Shown here: one piece after another, positions 1 to 8,500 of the stretch
Numbering within the stretch: position 1 is the first letter of the stretch
How the letters are laid out: every line of letters begins with the position of its first letter
Origin: JAJFFW01 sp963922595
GTDB taxonomy: Bacteria; Pseudomonadota; Alphaproteobacteria; Caulobacterales; Parvularculaceae
Assembly (NCBI GenBank): GCA_963922595.1
Contig: CAWUIM010000006.1
Coordinates: 24,926-88,925, forward strand
Direction: 5' to 3'
Length of the DNA stretch: 64,000 nt
Program-made: the position numbers and the translations under genes
Notes under the pieces: model-generated
Told to the model about the DNA's origin: nothing
Databases searched by the model: none
Seen by the model: only the letters and a program-made list of their open reading frames with translations

Positions 1-255
1 CGTCTCGGCGATCGTCCAGCCCCAGTCGCCTTCGTTTGGCGCATCGAGCGCATTCCCAAAATTGACGCATCGCTTGATGGTATAGGGCGTTTTTTCGGCA
101 ACCACTGTTTCAAGCGTTGGCGTCTCCCCAGTCGATTTCTCTTGAGCCGACGCCGTGACGGCGCCGAGCAATGCAGAAATTGCCGCGCCGGCGAGAGCGC
201 CGCTCATCCGCAATCGACGGAGGCTATTTCGGCGATGTGTACTTAAAACGTGCAT
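1..255 (-). CDS. GH5-like secreted glucanase, N-terminal part (cut by window edge)
   Basis: The first 85 codons of a secreted glycoside hydrolase, read leftward out of the window. The start at 255 gives a signal peptide: a basic Arg-rich stretch (residues 7-16), a hydrophobic Ala/Leu core and an SAQ-like cleavage site. The mature protein then reads CVNFGNALDAPNEGDWGW, which resembles the N-terminal signature of GH5 cellulases/endoglucanases (usually GxNLGNxLExP). The catalytic glutamates lie outside the window, so activity cannot be checked. The start overlaps the 3' end of the upstream beta-glucosidase gene by 13 bases, so the two are very probably co-transcribed. An internal ATG at 207 is an alternative start but would lose the basic N-region of the signal peptide. 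Inference: an endo-acting beta-glucanase that feeds the GH3 enzyme. Confidence 0.7.
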   Translation of the reverse strand, partial: MHVLSTHRRNSLRRLRMSGALAGAAISALLGAVTASAQEKSTGETPTLETVVAEKTPYTIKRCVNFGNALDAPNEGDWGWTIAET

Positions 256-2846
256 CGCGCGTCGCCGGTGTTGCTGACGAGGCGCGCCGACGCGATCTGG
301 ATTTCAAAGGGTCCGTCCGCGCGGATGATTACCGGCTGCGAAATCGCCGTCATATCTGCGCCAGCCTCGGCGAAGCAACTCAATTTGATGGCGCGCGTAA
401 CCCAGCCAGCCCCGCGCAGATTGGAAATTGACTCCGTCAAATCAAGCGCGCCTTCGCAATCGCCGCCGCAGCCCATTGCAAAAGTTACCGCCGTTGACGC
501 AGCGCTCGCTTCGCTCGACGGAATGCTGAAGGCGACTTCGATCGCCATGTCGGCATTTGACTGACGGGAAAAGTCAACGGTGTTTCCGTCGACGACAAGG
601 GTTGCGGGTCCTGTCCACCTAAAGATCCGCGTATCTTCCTGCGCATTCACATCCGCAGAAATCGCAACGAAGCCGCCGCTTGCGCTACGCGTGACCGTAT
701 CGCTGATTTGCGTCGAGCCGCCTGTGTCCGTGACCGCCATCCGCCACGGTGATGCGGCGTCGCCTGCGATGATAAAATTCTCAAAGGAATTAATTTGCGA
801 TTCCGTTAGTCCGGATTTCTCAGAAACAATTTGGATCGCTTTCGGCGCGGTGTATTCCAATCCATAGCCAATTGGGAAAAGGGGATCATAATTCGCGGCG
901 CCCGCATTGAGCTCGGCGTCGGTCGCCAATTTCGGCCATGAAAACGAAAGGCGTCCGCTAAAGTCGTAGCGCGCCGCCCCATTTTGATCGCCGACGAGAA
1001 CATCTGCGACGCCTGCGCCCTGATCACCGGGTAACCATGCGGCGACGAACGCATCCGACGCATTTAGTTCCGGATTGACCCACATCGGTCGACCGGAAAG
1101 AAAGACGGCGACGGTCTTGATGCCTGCGTTTTGGAATGCTTTCAATTTCTCAAGAGGTTCCGTCGGCACAAAATCGAGATGCGCGATATCGCCCTGAAAT
1201 TCGGCATAGGGGTCCTCGCCGAAGACGATGATCGCAAGGTCTGGTTTCTCTGTGTACGACCCGTTAGCGCTGAGCGTGGCCTCACCGCCGATTTCTTCGA
1301 TTGCTTCTCGTAACCCCGCATAGATCGACTGGCCGTTTGGAAAGTCCTTGTTGGCGTTGCCAGTCCCTTGCCAGGAGAGCGTCCACCCGCCCGATTGCTT
1401 GGCGATATTGTCAGCGCCGTCGCCGGTGACGAGGACGCGCGCGCCCGGCTGAATTGGAAGGGCGCCGTCATTGTTTTTCAACAGCACCAGCGATTGGCGC
1501 ACGGCGGCTCGGGCGACCGCCTTATGGTCCGGATCGGACAGGATCGTCCAATCGCCAGCCAGAGGGCGCGATGATGGCGGGCCCGCTTCGAATAACCCCG
1601 CACGTATTTTAACGCGCAAGATGCGAGACACCGCCTCGTCAAGGCGTTCCGCGGAAATCTCACCGGAACGCGCTTGCGCCAGAGTGTTTTCGTAAAGTTT
1701 CTTCCAGCTATCAGGCGCCATGAACATGTCAACGCCCGCATTGATCGCCGCGGCGCATGAGGTATTTGTGCAGCCTGCAACTTGACCGTGTCCATTCCAG
1801 TCACCGACGACGAAGCCGTCAAAATTCATCCGTCCACGCAAGACATCGGTTAGGAGCTCGCGGTGACCGTGCAGCTTTCGGCCTTTGTAGCTGGAAAAAG
1901 ACGCCATCACCACTTGAACGCCAGCGTCGATCGCCGCCGGATATCCGGCAGCGTGGATGTCGCGCAGTGCTGATTCCTGGTCCTGGCTGTCGCCTTGGTC
2001 GCGGCCGTCAACGGTGCCGCCGTCCGCCACAAAGTGTTTCGCCGTGGCGACAATCTTGCCGCGTCCTAGAAATTCCGGCGAAGAAACGGCGCCCTGAATG
2101 CCTTCGACGATACGCGTCGCATAGGTGGCGACGAGTTCGGGGTTTTCCGAATAACTTTCATAGGTGCGCCCCCATCGATCGTTTCGGACAACTGCGATCG
2201 TTGGGGCGAAGGTCCAATCGAGCCCGGTGGCGAGCATTTCACGCGCCGTGACTTCGCCGATCTGTTCAATCAAGTCCGGATCGCCGGCAGCGCCGAGGCC
2301 GATATTGTGGGGAAACAATGTAGCACCAACGACATTGTTGTGACCGTGCACAGCGTCAGAGCCCCAAAGGGCGGGAATGCCGACGCCGCCGTCGGTTGTG
2401 TCAGTAGAGGCTTCCCAGAAAGCGTCGGCGAGGGCGAGCCATGCGTCAGGCGTCGTCCGGTTATCGGCGCCCGGCGCGGAGTTTCCGCCATTTAGAATAG
2501 AACCGAGATTGTATTCTTTCACTTCCTCGGGCGTCACTGAACCGATATCGGCCTGAACGATCTGTCCGACTTTTTCTTCAAGGGTCATCCGCGAAAGAAG
2601 ATCGGCGATCTTTTTCTCGGTCGCTTCGTCGGGTTCAAATACTGCATCGGCGAGCGGCCATGACGCCGGGTCGATGTTCGGATCATCCGAGAGCGGATCG
2701 ACAAAACGTTCCGCGGTATCCGACTTTGATTGTACGAAAAGGGGACCGGTTGGTTCCGCGCCCTGGTTATTACAGCCAGCGGCGACCAGACAAAAAGTGA
2801 TCCCAACAGTGCTCTCTAGGAGGGATAAACGCCTGTTAAATGCCAT
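243..2846 (-). CDS. Glycoside hydrolase family 3 beta-glucosidase, probable lipoprotein
   Basis: 867 residues with a GH3 N-terminal barrel, a GH3 C-terminal domain and an extra beta-rich tail of about 200 residues. This is the layout of exo-beta-1,3/1,4-glucanases of the ExoP type. The KHF substrate-binding motif is at 270-272. The nucleophile aspartate is D349 in GFVVGDW, where family members more often have SDW. The segment GEDPYAEFQGD in the C-terminal domain carries the likely acid/base glutamate. The N-terminus is a signal peptide ending in VAAGC, so Cys25 may be lipidated and the enzyme anchored to an envelope membrane. It would release glucose from the non-reducing ends of beta-glucans or cello-oligosaccharides. 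It overlaps the downstream GH5-like gene and lies beyond the receptor gene's terminator, so it may have its own promoter. Confidence 0.9.
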   Translation of the reverse strand: MAFNRRLSLLESTVGITFCLVAAGCNNQGAEPTGPLFVQSKSDTAERFVDPLSDDPNIDPASWPLADAVFEPDEATEKKIADLLSRMTLEEKVGQIVQADIGSVTPEEVKEYNLGSILNGGNSAPGADNRTTPDAWLALADAFWEASTDTTDGGVGIPALWGSDAVHGHNNVVGATLFPHNIGLGAAGDPDLIEQIGEVTAREMLATGLDWTFAPTIAVVRNDRWGRTYESYSENPELVATYATRIVEGIQGAVSSPEFLGRGKIVATAKHFVADGGTVDGRDQGDSQDQESALRDIHAAGYPAAIDAGVQVVMASFSSYKGRKLHGHRELLTDVLRGRMNFDGFVVGDWNGHGQVAGCTNTSCAAAINAGVDMFMAPDSWKKLYENTLAQARSGEISAERLDEAVSRILRVKIRAGLFEAGPPSSRPLAGDWTILSDPDHKAVARAAVRQSLVLLKNNDGALPIQPGARVLVTGDGADNIAKQSGGWTLSWQGTGNANKDFPNGQSIYAGLREAIEEIGGEATLSANGSYTEKPDLAIIVFGEDPYAEFQGDIAHLDFVPTEPLEKLKAFQNAGIKTVAVFLSGRPMWVNPELNASDAFVAAWLPGDQGAGVADVLVGDQNGAARYDFSGRLSFSWPKLATDAELNAGAANYDPLFPIGYGLEYTAPKAIQIVSEKSGLTESQINSFENFIIAGDAASPWRMAVTDTGGSTQISDTVTRSASGGFVAISADVNAQEDTRIFRWTGPATLVVDGNTVDFSRQSNADMAIEVAFSIPSSEASAASTAVTFAMGCGGDCEGALDLTESISNLRGAGWVTRAIKLSCFAEAGADMTAISQPVIIRADGPFEIQIASARLVSNTGDARCTF

Positions 2847-2920
2847 CTGCCTGTTCCTGTTTTAAGGCTCCGGGTCAACGCGCGGAGCCTGTCCTGAACG
2901 ATTGCAACACCGTCAATCGG

Positions 2921-2958
2921 AAAAAATGAGAGCGGCCTCCGAATACGGGGCCGCTCTC
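2921..2958 (-). terminator. Rho-independent terminator of the TonB receptor gene
   Basis: Read on the minus strand, GAGAGCGGCC pairs perfectly with GGCCGCTCTC (arms at 2949-2958 and 2928-2937, 11-base loop). A short spacer and six T residues (2921-2926) follow. It lies 51 bases past the receptor stop codon and before the GH3 gene, so receptor and hydrolase transcripts are at least partly separated. Confidence 0.85.
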
Positions 2959-3008
2959 ACCGTAAATGACGGCCGGGAGGAAACGCCGCCAGTTGATGGT
3001 GGCCCCAA

Positions 3009-5684
3009 TCAGAAATTAAGCCTGACGCGTCCACCAAAGGTGCGCTGATCGTTCAAGAAGCGCAAGTTCAAACCAGGCGAATTGATCGATGTTTGCGAGT
3101 ATGCCGTGTCCGTCAGGTTTTTGACATACAATTCAAAGCGCAGATTATCCTGCGGGTTGTAGCCGGCGCCGATATCCAGCCGGACATAGCCTGGAACGCG
3201 ATCGCGGGAGGAACCGGCGTTTCCAGCGACTGTGTTCTGCAACGCCGTTAGATCATCTGCAGACAGATCAGGGAACGTGCTCGCGTCGATGGTCGGCAGC
3301 GTTCCGTCGCCGTTGAAGATCGTCAGGAAATAATCGGTGCGGAAGCCCGCCGATACGATCCAGTCGAACCGGCCAAGATTGGATTCAACGGCCTGGCTGA
3401 GCGAGACGAGCCCTGACAGGGCGGACGCTTTCGGCAGCCTGTTGCCCACCGGATCAAACGGGATCGTATCCGCTGGACCATTTGGATTGTTGAACCGCGT
3501 GTCCACGAGCGCCTGTGAGGCGTTTGTGAATTCCGTATCAAGATATTGGAAGTTGGTCCGGAAGGTCAGATTGCCGGGCAGTTGCTGGGTGTAATCGACG
3601 TCGAAGCCGAGAATGCGGCTGTCGCCGACATTTTGGCGCAAGGAAACAAGACCGGCGTCCGTGCTCATCCCCATACCGGTGCTGACGCCTGCGCCTGCCG
3701 GCGCCAGGATCGTAAACTGCTGGTCGGTATAGTCGTACCAGAAGCCCGCCACGTTAAAGATTGAGCGATAGCCGCCAAGTTCGAACGCACTTTTGGCGCC
3801 GACTTCGACGACGCGCACTTCCTCAACGTCAAATTCCGGCGTGATGATCTGGTTCGCCTGCGTCACTGAGTCGTTAAAGCCGCCGGAGTTTGTCCCCGTG
3901 GAGACGCCTGCATAAACAAGCATGTCCGGCGTCACGTCATATTCAAGGCGAACGCGATAATCAAAGAACTCGTCACGGCGCGATCCAAAGTTTGGTGTAA
4001 TGTTCGAAATTTCCCGGCCCTGCAGGTCAAACCCGGTTTGATTGGGACCTTCCGTCAGGAGGAGGTTGATCAAATCGTCGATGGTGTCGTCTTCGCCGAA
4101 TTGCGCGACGCCGCCGAGGAAGAGCGCGATCCGCCCCTCAGCCGTCGTCAAGTCCACGTCTTCCGTAAAGACGGTGCGATTGCGTCCCGCGAATTGAAAC
4201 CCTTCTGTTCCAAAACGATGTTGCGCGCAACATGAAAAGTTGAAGGTGTTCGGCGGCGTTCCGCTTGTATCATTGGGGAACAGGAACAACTCGATGCTGC
4301 CGAAGCCGCCTGTCCGTTTCAGGCGTTCATTCGTATACCGCACGCCGCCGGTCAGGCGGAAATTTTCCGTGATGTCGTAGGTGCCGTCCGCATAAAAGGC
4401 GTAATTCTCGCGATCCACATCGGGGAAGTCGAAGTTGACGCCTGCAAAAACAAATGACCGGTCTGCTGTCGTGGCGAATGACGATGTCCCGTATTCTTTG
4501 AAATAGAAACCGCCGACAGTCCAGCGGAAACGCTGATCGTCGTTACCGAACAGGCGCACTTCCTGAATGATCGATTGTGAGCGCTGATCGAACTGAACCC
4601 GGCTGAAAGTGTCAAAGAAATCCGCCCTGTTGTCGCCGATGATGAGGTCGTCAAAGCCGGGGAAGAATGCGTCCGATGCGGTGCGGTTAAAGAAATAATC
4701 GACCGTCCGCAGGCCGCCGATATATTCGGCCGTGAAGTTGCCGAAATCATATTGCGCATTGCCGCGGATGCCCCAGATCTCGGCGTCTTGCACCGGTTGC
4801 GCGCCTTGCGTGACAACCTGACGCGGATTGTTGAGATCGCGAATTTCCTGCGATGGAATGTTCCCGTCCGCCTGTTGCTGGAAAAACGGGAAATAGTCGA
4901 GACCACCAAAGCCGGTGCCGCCCTGGTCAAGATAATCGCCGGCCAATTCGAGAGATAAGCGCTCTGTCGGTTCCCAAAGGAAGGTGACGCGGCCGGCCAG
5001 ATCGTCGACTTCACGCGATTCCCGGATATCTGTCAGATCACCGACATTTTCGATCTTGGAGTTATGGCGCAAACGATAACCAGCGAATCGGATCGCTGCG
5101 TTATCCCAAAGCGGCACGTTGAGGGCCGCCTGATATTCGCGTTGCGCGAAATTACCGAGGCCGACATCGACATAGCCGTTGAATTCGCCGAGATCAGGTT
5201 TGCGCGTGATGATGTTGAGCGAGCCGCCTGTGGCGTTGCGGCCGCGCAATGTGCCTTGTGGGCCGACATTAAGCTCTACAGACTGAATATCGAAGAAGAA
5301 TGAGCCGAGCCCGCGGGGGCGCGAAAGATAGAGACCATCGAGCAGGATAGCCGAACGCGGTTCTGAAAGCTCGGTGTTATTGTCGTCGCCAATGCCGCGG
5401 ATGAAGACTTCCACATTGCCCTCGCGCGAGCCGATATTCAGCTGCGGCAGGACGGTCGCCAGATCCTGAAACGAGTTCAAACCCTGTTTACGCAGATCGT
5501 CTCCGTCGATCTGCTTGGCGACAGCCGCCGTGTCCTGAAGGCTTTGCGATCGCCGCTCGGTCGTCACGACGATTTCATCTTCAAGCTCGTTATTGGCGTT
5601 ATCCTGCGCGAAAGCCGGCGGCGTCAGCGCGCCGATGACGCCCATGCTTGCGCCAAGCCACAAAGTTCTCTTTGAAACTCCCAT
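3009..5684 (-). CDS. TonB-dependent outer-membrane receptor
   Basis: An 891-residue receptor with a signal peptide ending in AFA|Q. The start of the plug domain is IVVTTERRSQSLQDTAAV, and a 22-strand-type barrel ends in RVRLNF with the C-terminal Phe typical of Bam substrates. The start at 5684 is preferred over an in-frame codon 32 residues upstream: it has a strong AGGGAGGG ribosome site, and the signal peptide begins right after it. The upstream start would run the gene through the operator pair. The neighbours (GH3, GH5-like, GPH symporter, LacI regulator) point to uptake of an oligosaccharide, probably beta-glucan derived. That substrate is inferred from context, because receptor sequence alone does not identify the ligand. 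Transcription is probably controlled by LacI through the two operators at 5762-5798. Confidence 0.9.
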   Translation of the reverse strand: MGVSKRTLWLGASMGVIGALTPPAFAQDNANNELEDEIVVTTERRSQSLQDTAAVAKQIDGDDLRKQGLNSFQDLATVLPQLNIGSREGNVEVFIRGIGDDNNTELSEPRSAILLDGLYLSRPRGLGSFFFDIQSVELNVGPQGTLRGRNATGGSLNIITRKPDLGEFNGYVDVGLGNFAQREYQAALNVPLWDNAAIRFAGYRLRHNSKIENVGDLTDIRESREVDDLAGRVTFLWEPTERLSLELAGDYLDQGGTGFGGLDYFPFFQQQADGNIPSQEIRDLNNPRQVVTQGAQPVQDAEIWGIRGNAQYDFGNFTAEYIGGLRTVDYFFNRTASDAFFPGFDDLIIGDNRADFFDTFSRVQFDQRSQSIIQEVRLFGNDDQRFRWTVGGFYFKEYGTSSFATTADRSFVFAGVNFDFPDVDRENYAFYADGTYDITENFRLTGGVRYTNERLKRTGGFGSIELFLFPNDTSGTPPNTFNFSCCAQHRFGTEGFQFAGRNRTVFTEDVDLTTAEGRIALFLGGVAQFGEDDTIDDLINLLLTEGPNQTGFDLQGREISNITPNFGSRRDEFFDYRVRLEYDVTPDMLVYAGVSTGTNSGGFNDSVTQANQIITPEFDVEEVRVVEVGAKSAFELGGYRSIFNVAGFWYDYTDQQFTILAPAGAGVSTGMGMSTDAGLVSLRQNVGDSRILGFDVDYTQQLPGNLTFRTNFQYLDTEFTNASQALVDTRFNNPNGPADTIPFDPVGNRLPKASALSGLVSLSQAVESNLGRFDWIVSAGFRTDYFLTIFNGDGTLPTIDASTFPDLSADDLTALQNTVAGNAGSSRDRVPGYVRLDIGAGYNPQDNLRFELYVKNLTDTAYSQTSINSPGLNLRFLNDQRTFGGRVRLNF

Positions 5685-5761
5685 AGTTCCCTCCCTGAGT
5701 ATTGTATCTCCGGTGACCGCTTCAGGATCGCCGGACCGTTCATTAGCAGGAGAGTGAAAAA

Positions 5762-5775
5762 TGACAGCCCTGTCA
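5762..5775. promoter_or_regulatory. LacI-type operator, copy 1 (TGACAGCCCTGTCA)
   Basis: A 14-base near-palindrome: arms TGACAG and CTGTCA around CC. LacI-family operators are typically even palindromes of this size with a central CG-type step. The second copy at 5785-5798 is its exact reverse complement, centred 23 bases away (about two helical turns). The likely ligand is the LacI regulator encoded at 7377, which would co-regulate receptor and symporter. Confidence 0.75.
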
Positions 5776-5784
5776 ATCATAAAA

Positions 5785-5798
5785 TGACAGGGCTGTCA
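5785..5798. promoter_or_regulatory. LacI-type operator, copy 2 (TGACAGGGCTGTCA)
   Basis: Exact reverse complement of the copy at 5762-5775, with the same TGACAG/CTGTCA arms. The 23-base centre-to-centre spacing would place two bound dimers on one helix face, which suits cooperative repression of both divergent promoters. Confidence 0.75.
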
Positions 5799-6009
5799 TT
5801 TCCTCAGTGCATGCTAAAATAGTCGAAGATAAATGATTGAGGGTGGCGCTGGGCGTAGCTTATCTATTGAATTTAAAGCTTTTTATCCAAAGCCGGATAA
5901 TCAGCGGATAATTGCGCGTCGATTGGGGCGCAAGATGTGGTGAAAAAATGGGGCGGCGACAGTGACAACATGGTCACGGTTTAACGAGGGAGGCGGCGAA
6001 CGCGGTGCG

Positions 6010-7371
6010 ATGAAACCGGCGGTTCAGTCGATCGGCTATGGCGTGGGCGATTTCGGCATGAACCTGTTCTGGAACAGTCTGTCGCTTCTCCTGCTTTTTT
6101 ACTACACGCAGGTTCTGGGGCTGCCCCCGCGCGACGCGGGCGTCATTTTTTTCATCGGCACCGTTTGGGACGCGTTCACCGATCCGATTATGGCGGCGAT
6201 CGCTGAGCGCACACGCACACGGTGGGGCAGTTACCGCCCCTATTTGCCCTTTGGCGGCGCCGTCTTGTGCGCGGCGTTTATCGGCCTTATGGCGCCCATC
6301 GCATGGGACGGCGCCGTCATGTTGCCGGCGCTCTTAATATTCCATCTTATCTTTCGCACCAGTTATACGCTCGTCGGTATTCCGTATTCGGCGCTTTCCA
6401 CACGAATAACAGACGATGGCCGCGAACGCGTGATTTTGTCGGGCATGCGGATGTTCTTCGCGCTGCTCGGTAATTTGGCGATCGCCGCATTGACCTTCCC
6501 GATCGTTCGGGCGGCGGGCGATGGGTCGGACACCAGCCAGATTGGCTTTTTCTGGTTCGCCTGTCTGTGCGCACTCGTTGCTTATTTTTGTTTCCTGTTA
6601 AGTTTTTTCTTCACAAAGGAAAAAGTGGGCGCCGCGTCGTCGCCGATTTCACTGCGCACGTCGGTGAAAAGCGCGATACAAAGCCTGCGATTTAACCGCG
6701 CGCTTCACACAATGGTGGCCATTGTCTTTTGTCAGGCCGCGGCCAGCTTAATCTTTGCGGCGACGCTAGCGTTTTTTGTCGATGTGCACGCTGAGCAGTT
6801 GCGGTCAAAAGAAGAAATCCTCGGCGCGAACGCTGCGATCATGCTTCTTGCGGTTCCTGTGTGGACGACAATCGCCCACTTATTCGGCAAGCGGCGTGCA
6901 TGGATCGGCGCCTCCATTATTATCATTGCCGCCGGTCTTCACCTCGGCGGCGCGCGTGTGCTTATTGTCGATGGATGGGCGCTCCAGGTATTCGCCATGG
7001 CGTTTGGATTCGGCGCATTCGGCGTTTTGATCTGGTCGATGGTGCCAGACACCGTCGAATATGGCGCCTGGAAAACTGGCGTGCGCAGCGAAGCGGCGGC
7101 CTTCGGCATCACGCTTTTCGTCCAGAAATTATCAATAGGAACGGCAGGATTGTTGATCGGTCTTGTTTTGGAAGCGATCGGTTATTCAACCGCGCCGGAG
7201 GAAGCAACGGCGCGCATGGCCGACGCGATCCGCATGATGATGGGCGCCGGCCCCGCGTTGCTTATGGCGGTTTGCCTTGTTCCATTAGTCTGTCATCCTG
7301 TAAACCGGGTAAGTCATAAAGAAGCGCGTGCAGCATTAAGGCGCGGCGCGCACGCAAAAGGAGACGATTGA
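6010..7371 (+). CDS. GPH-family sugar:cation symporter
   Basis: A 453-residue membrane protein with about 12 hydrophobic segments. Its N-terminus IGYGVGDFGMNLFW and the loop DAFTDPIMAAIAERTRTRWG are hallmarks of the glycoside-pentoside-hexuronide symporter family (MelB/XylP relatives). It would carry a sugar across the inner membrane with H+ or Na+. The ATG at 6010 starts right at the family's conserved N-terminus. A GTG at 5962 in the same frame would add 16 non-conserved residues and cannot be excluded, because the ribosome site is weak for both. The gene meets the LacI gene with almost no gap, suggesting one transcript. It is probably repressed through the twin operators upstream. The substrate is most likely cellobiose or a related glucoside, by context only. 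Confidence 0.88.
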   Translation: MKPAVQSIGYGVGDFGMNLFWNSLSLLLLFYYTQVLGLPPRDAGVIFFIGTVWDAFTDPIMAAIAERTRTRWGSYRPYLPFGGAVLCAAFIGLMAPIAWDGAVMLPALLIFHLIFRTSYTLVGIPYSALSTRITDDGRERVILSGMRMFFALLGNLAIAALTFPIVRAAGDGSDTSQIGFFWFACLCALVAYFCFLLSFFFTKEKVGAASSPISLRTSVKSAIQSLRFNRALHTMVAIVFCQAAASLIFAATLAFFVDVHAEQLRSKEEILGANAAIMLLAVPVWTTIAHLFGKRRAWIGASIIIIAAGLHLGGARVLIVDGWALQVFAMAFGFGAFGVLIWSMVPDTVEYGAWKTGVRSEAAAFGITLFVQKLSIGTAGLLIGLVLEAIGYSTAPEEATARMADAIRMMMGAGPALLMAVCLVPLVCHPVNRVSHKEARAALRRGAHAKGDD

Positions 7372-7376
7372 ACGAG

Positions 7377-8447
7377 ATGTCGTCGACGGCGCAAAATCAA
7401 AAAGCTCCAATGAAGCCGACGCCTAGTATCGATGATGTCGCGCGCGCTGCGGGCGTGTCTACAAAGACGGTGTCGCGCGTCATTAACAGAGAGCCGAATG
7501 TCACGCCGTCTACGCGTGAGCGCGTTTTAAACGCGATAGAGGCGCTTTCCTATACGCCAAGCGTTTCCGCCCGTGTATTGGCCGGAAACCGGAGCTATCA
7601 GATTACCTTGTTCTGCTCCTCGCCGCGAAGCGATTACTTCGCGGATATCCAATTTGCGGCGATGTCCGTTTGTCAGGCGAGCGGCTATCGTCTTATGGTG
7701 ACGCTTCTCAAGGACTATCCGTATAAAAATGAAATTGAAGCGGAAAAAACGCTTGCGGCGTTGATTGGACGCCCTTTTCCGGACAGCATCCTATTGCCGC
7801 CGCCTTTTTGCGATGACCCCCATATATTGACTTTTTTGAAAAGTCGAAACGTCCCTTATGTGCGGATTTCGCCTAAGGATGATGACGACAGTCCCTTTGT
7901 TTCTTTCAATGAGGAAGAAGCCGCCTTCGAGATTACAAGCCATCTCATCGACCTTGGGCACAAAGAGATCGCATTTGTCAGGGGCGACGAAGGTCATAGC
8001 GCGACGACCGCGCGCGAGAAGGGGTTCAGGCGCGCTTTTGCGAAAAACGACCTGCGTGTCCGCGAAGATCTGATTTATCCGGGCACCTTTCTTTTTCCGT
8101 CAGGCGTTGAGGCGGGCGAAAGAATGTTTATCGGCGAAGCGGCGCCCACGGCTGTGTTCGCCTGTAACGATGAAATGGCGGCGGGGGTCAGCATCGCCGC
8201 GCACCGCGCCGGCCTTGATATTCCGGATGATGTTTCAATTGTCGGATTTGATGACAGCTCTGTCGCGCAGCTCACCCTTCCGCCGCTGACCACCGTGAAA
8301 CAGCCGCTGGAACGCCTCGCCGCCATCGCGACCGAAATCGCCATCGGTCAACACAGCAAACACGCCGATCCTGAGAAAGAAACAACAACCGTTGACAGCT
8401 ATGATCTTGTCATCCGGTCTTCGACAGCGCGCCCCCGCGCCTCTTGA
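7377..8447 (+). CDS. LacI-family transcriptional regulator
   Basis: About 356 residues. The N-terminal LacI helix-turn-helix reads SIDDVARAAGVSTKTVSRVI, followed by the hinge region with SYTPSVSARVLAG. A periplasmic-binding-protein-like effector domain fills the rest and includes the family segments FACNDEMAAG and DVSIVGFDD. It is the obvious candidate to bind the two TGACAGCCCTGTCA-type sites in the receptor/symporter intergenic region and to respond to a sugar inducer. A TTG at 7368 closer to the AGGAG box is an alternative start, which would overlap the symporter stop. Being encoded last in the symporter transcript makes it likely to control its own expression. Confidence 0.9.
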   Translation: MSSTAQNQKAPMKPTPSIDDVARAAGVSTKTVSRVINREPNVTPSTRERVLNAIEALSYTPSVSARVLAGNRSYQITLFCSSPRSDYFADIQFAAMSVCQASGYRLMVTLLKDYPYKNEIEAEKTLAALIGRPFPDSILLPPPFCDDPHILTFLKSRNVPYVRISPKDDDDSPFVSFNEEEAAFEITSHLIDLGHKEIAFVRGDEGHSATTAREKGFRRAFAKNDLRVREDLIYPGTFLFPSGVEAGERMFIGEAAPTAVFACNDEMAAGVSIAAHRAGLDIPDDVSIVGFDDSSVAQLTLPPLTTVKQPLERLAAIATEIAIGQHSKHADPEKETTTVDSYDLVIRSSTARPRAS

Positions 8448-8456
8448 GCGAGGTGG

Positions 8457-8493
8457 TGAAGCAGAGCGGGCGCTGGGACGCCGCCCCGCTTCA
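8457..8493. terminator. Possible bidirectional terminator hairpin
   Basis: TGAAGC (8457-8462) pairs with GCTTCA (8488-8493), enclosing a GC-rich imperfect inner stem. It sits between two convergent genes, where a shared terminator is expected. There is no T-run, so the call rests on position and pairing only. Confidence 0.35.
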
Positions 8494-8500
8494 CGTTGGT

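Larger units (their letters stand above)
5685..6009. promoter_or_regulatory. Divergent promoter region of receptor and symporter genes
   Basis: This intergenic stretch separates the leftward receptor gene from the rightward symporter gene. It carries two LacI-type palindromes (listed separately) and an AT-rich part at 5800-5900 likely to hold the rightward promoter. No small gene or RNA gene was recognised. Confidence 0.6.

Noticed and set aside
3009..5780. Longer version of the TonB receptor with 32 extra N-terminal residues
   Set aside because: It would read through both LacI operators and place the signal peptide internally. The ATG at 5684 has a strong ribosome site.
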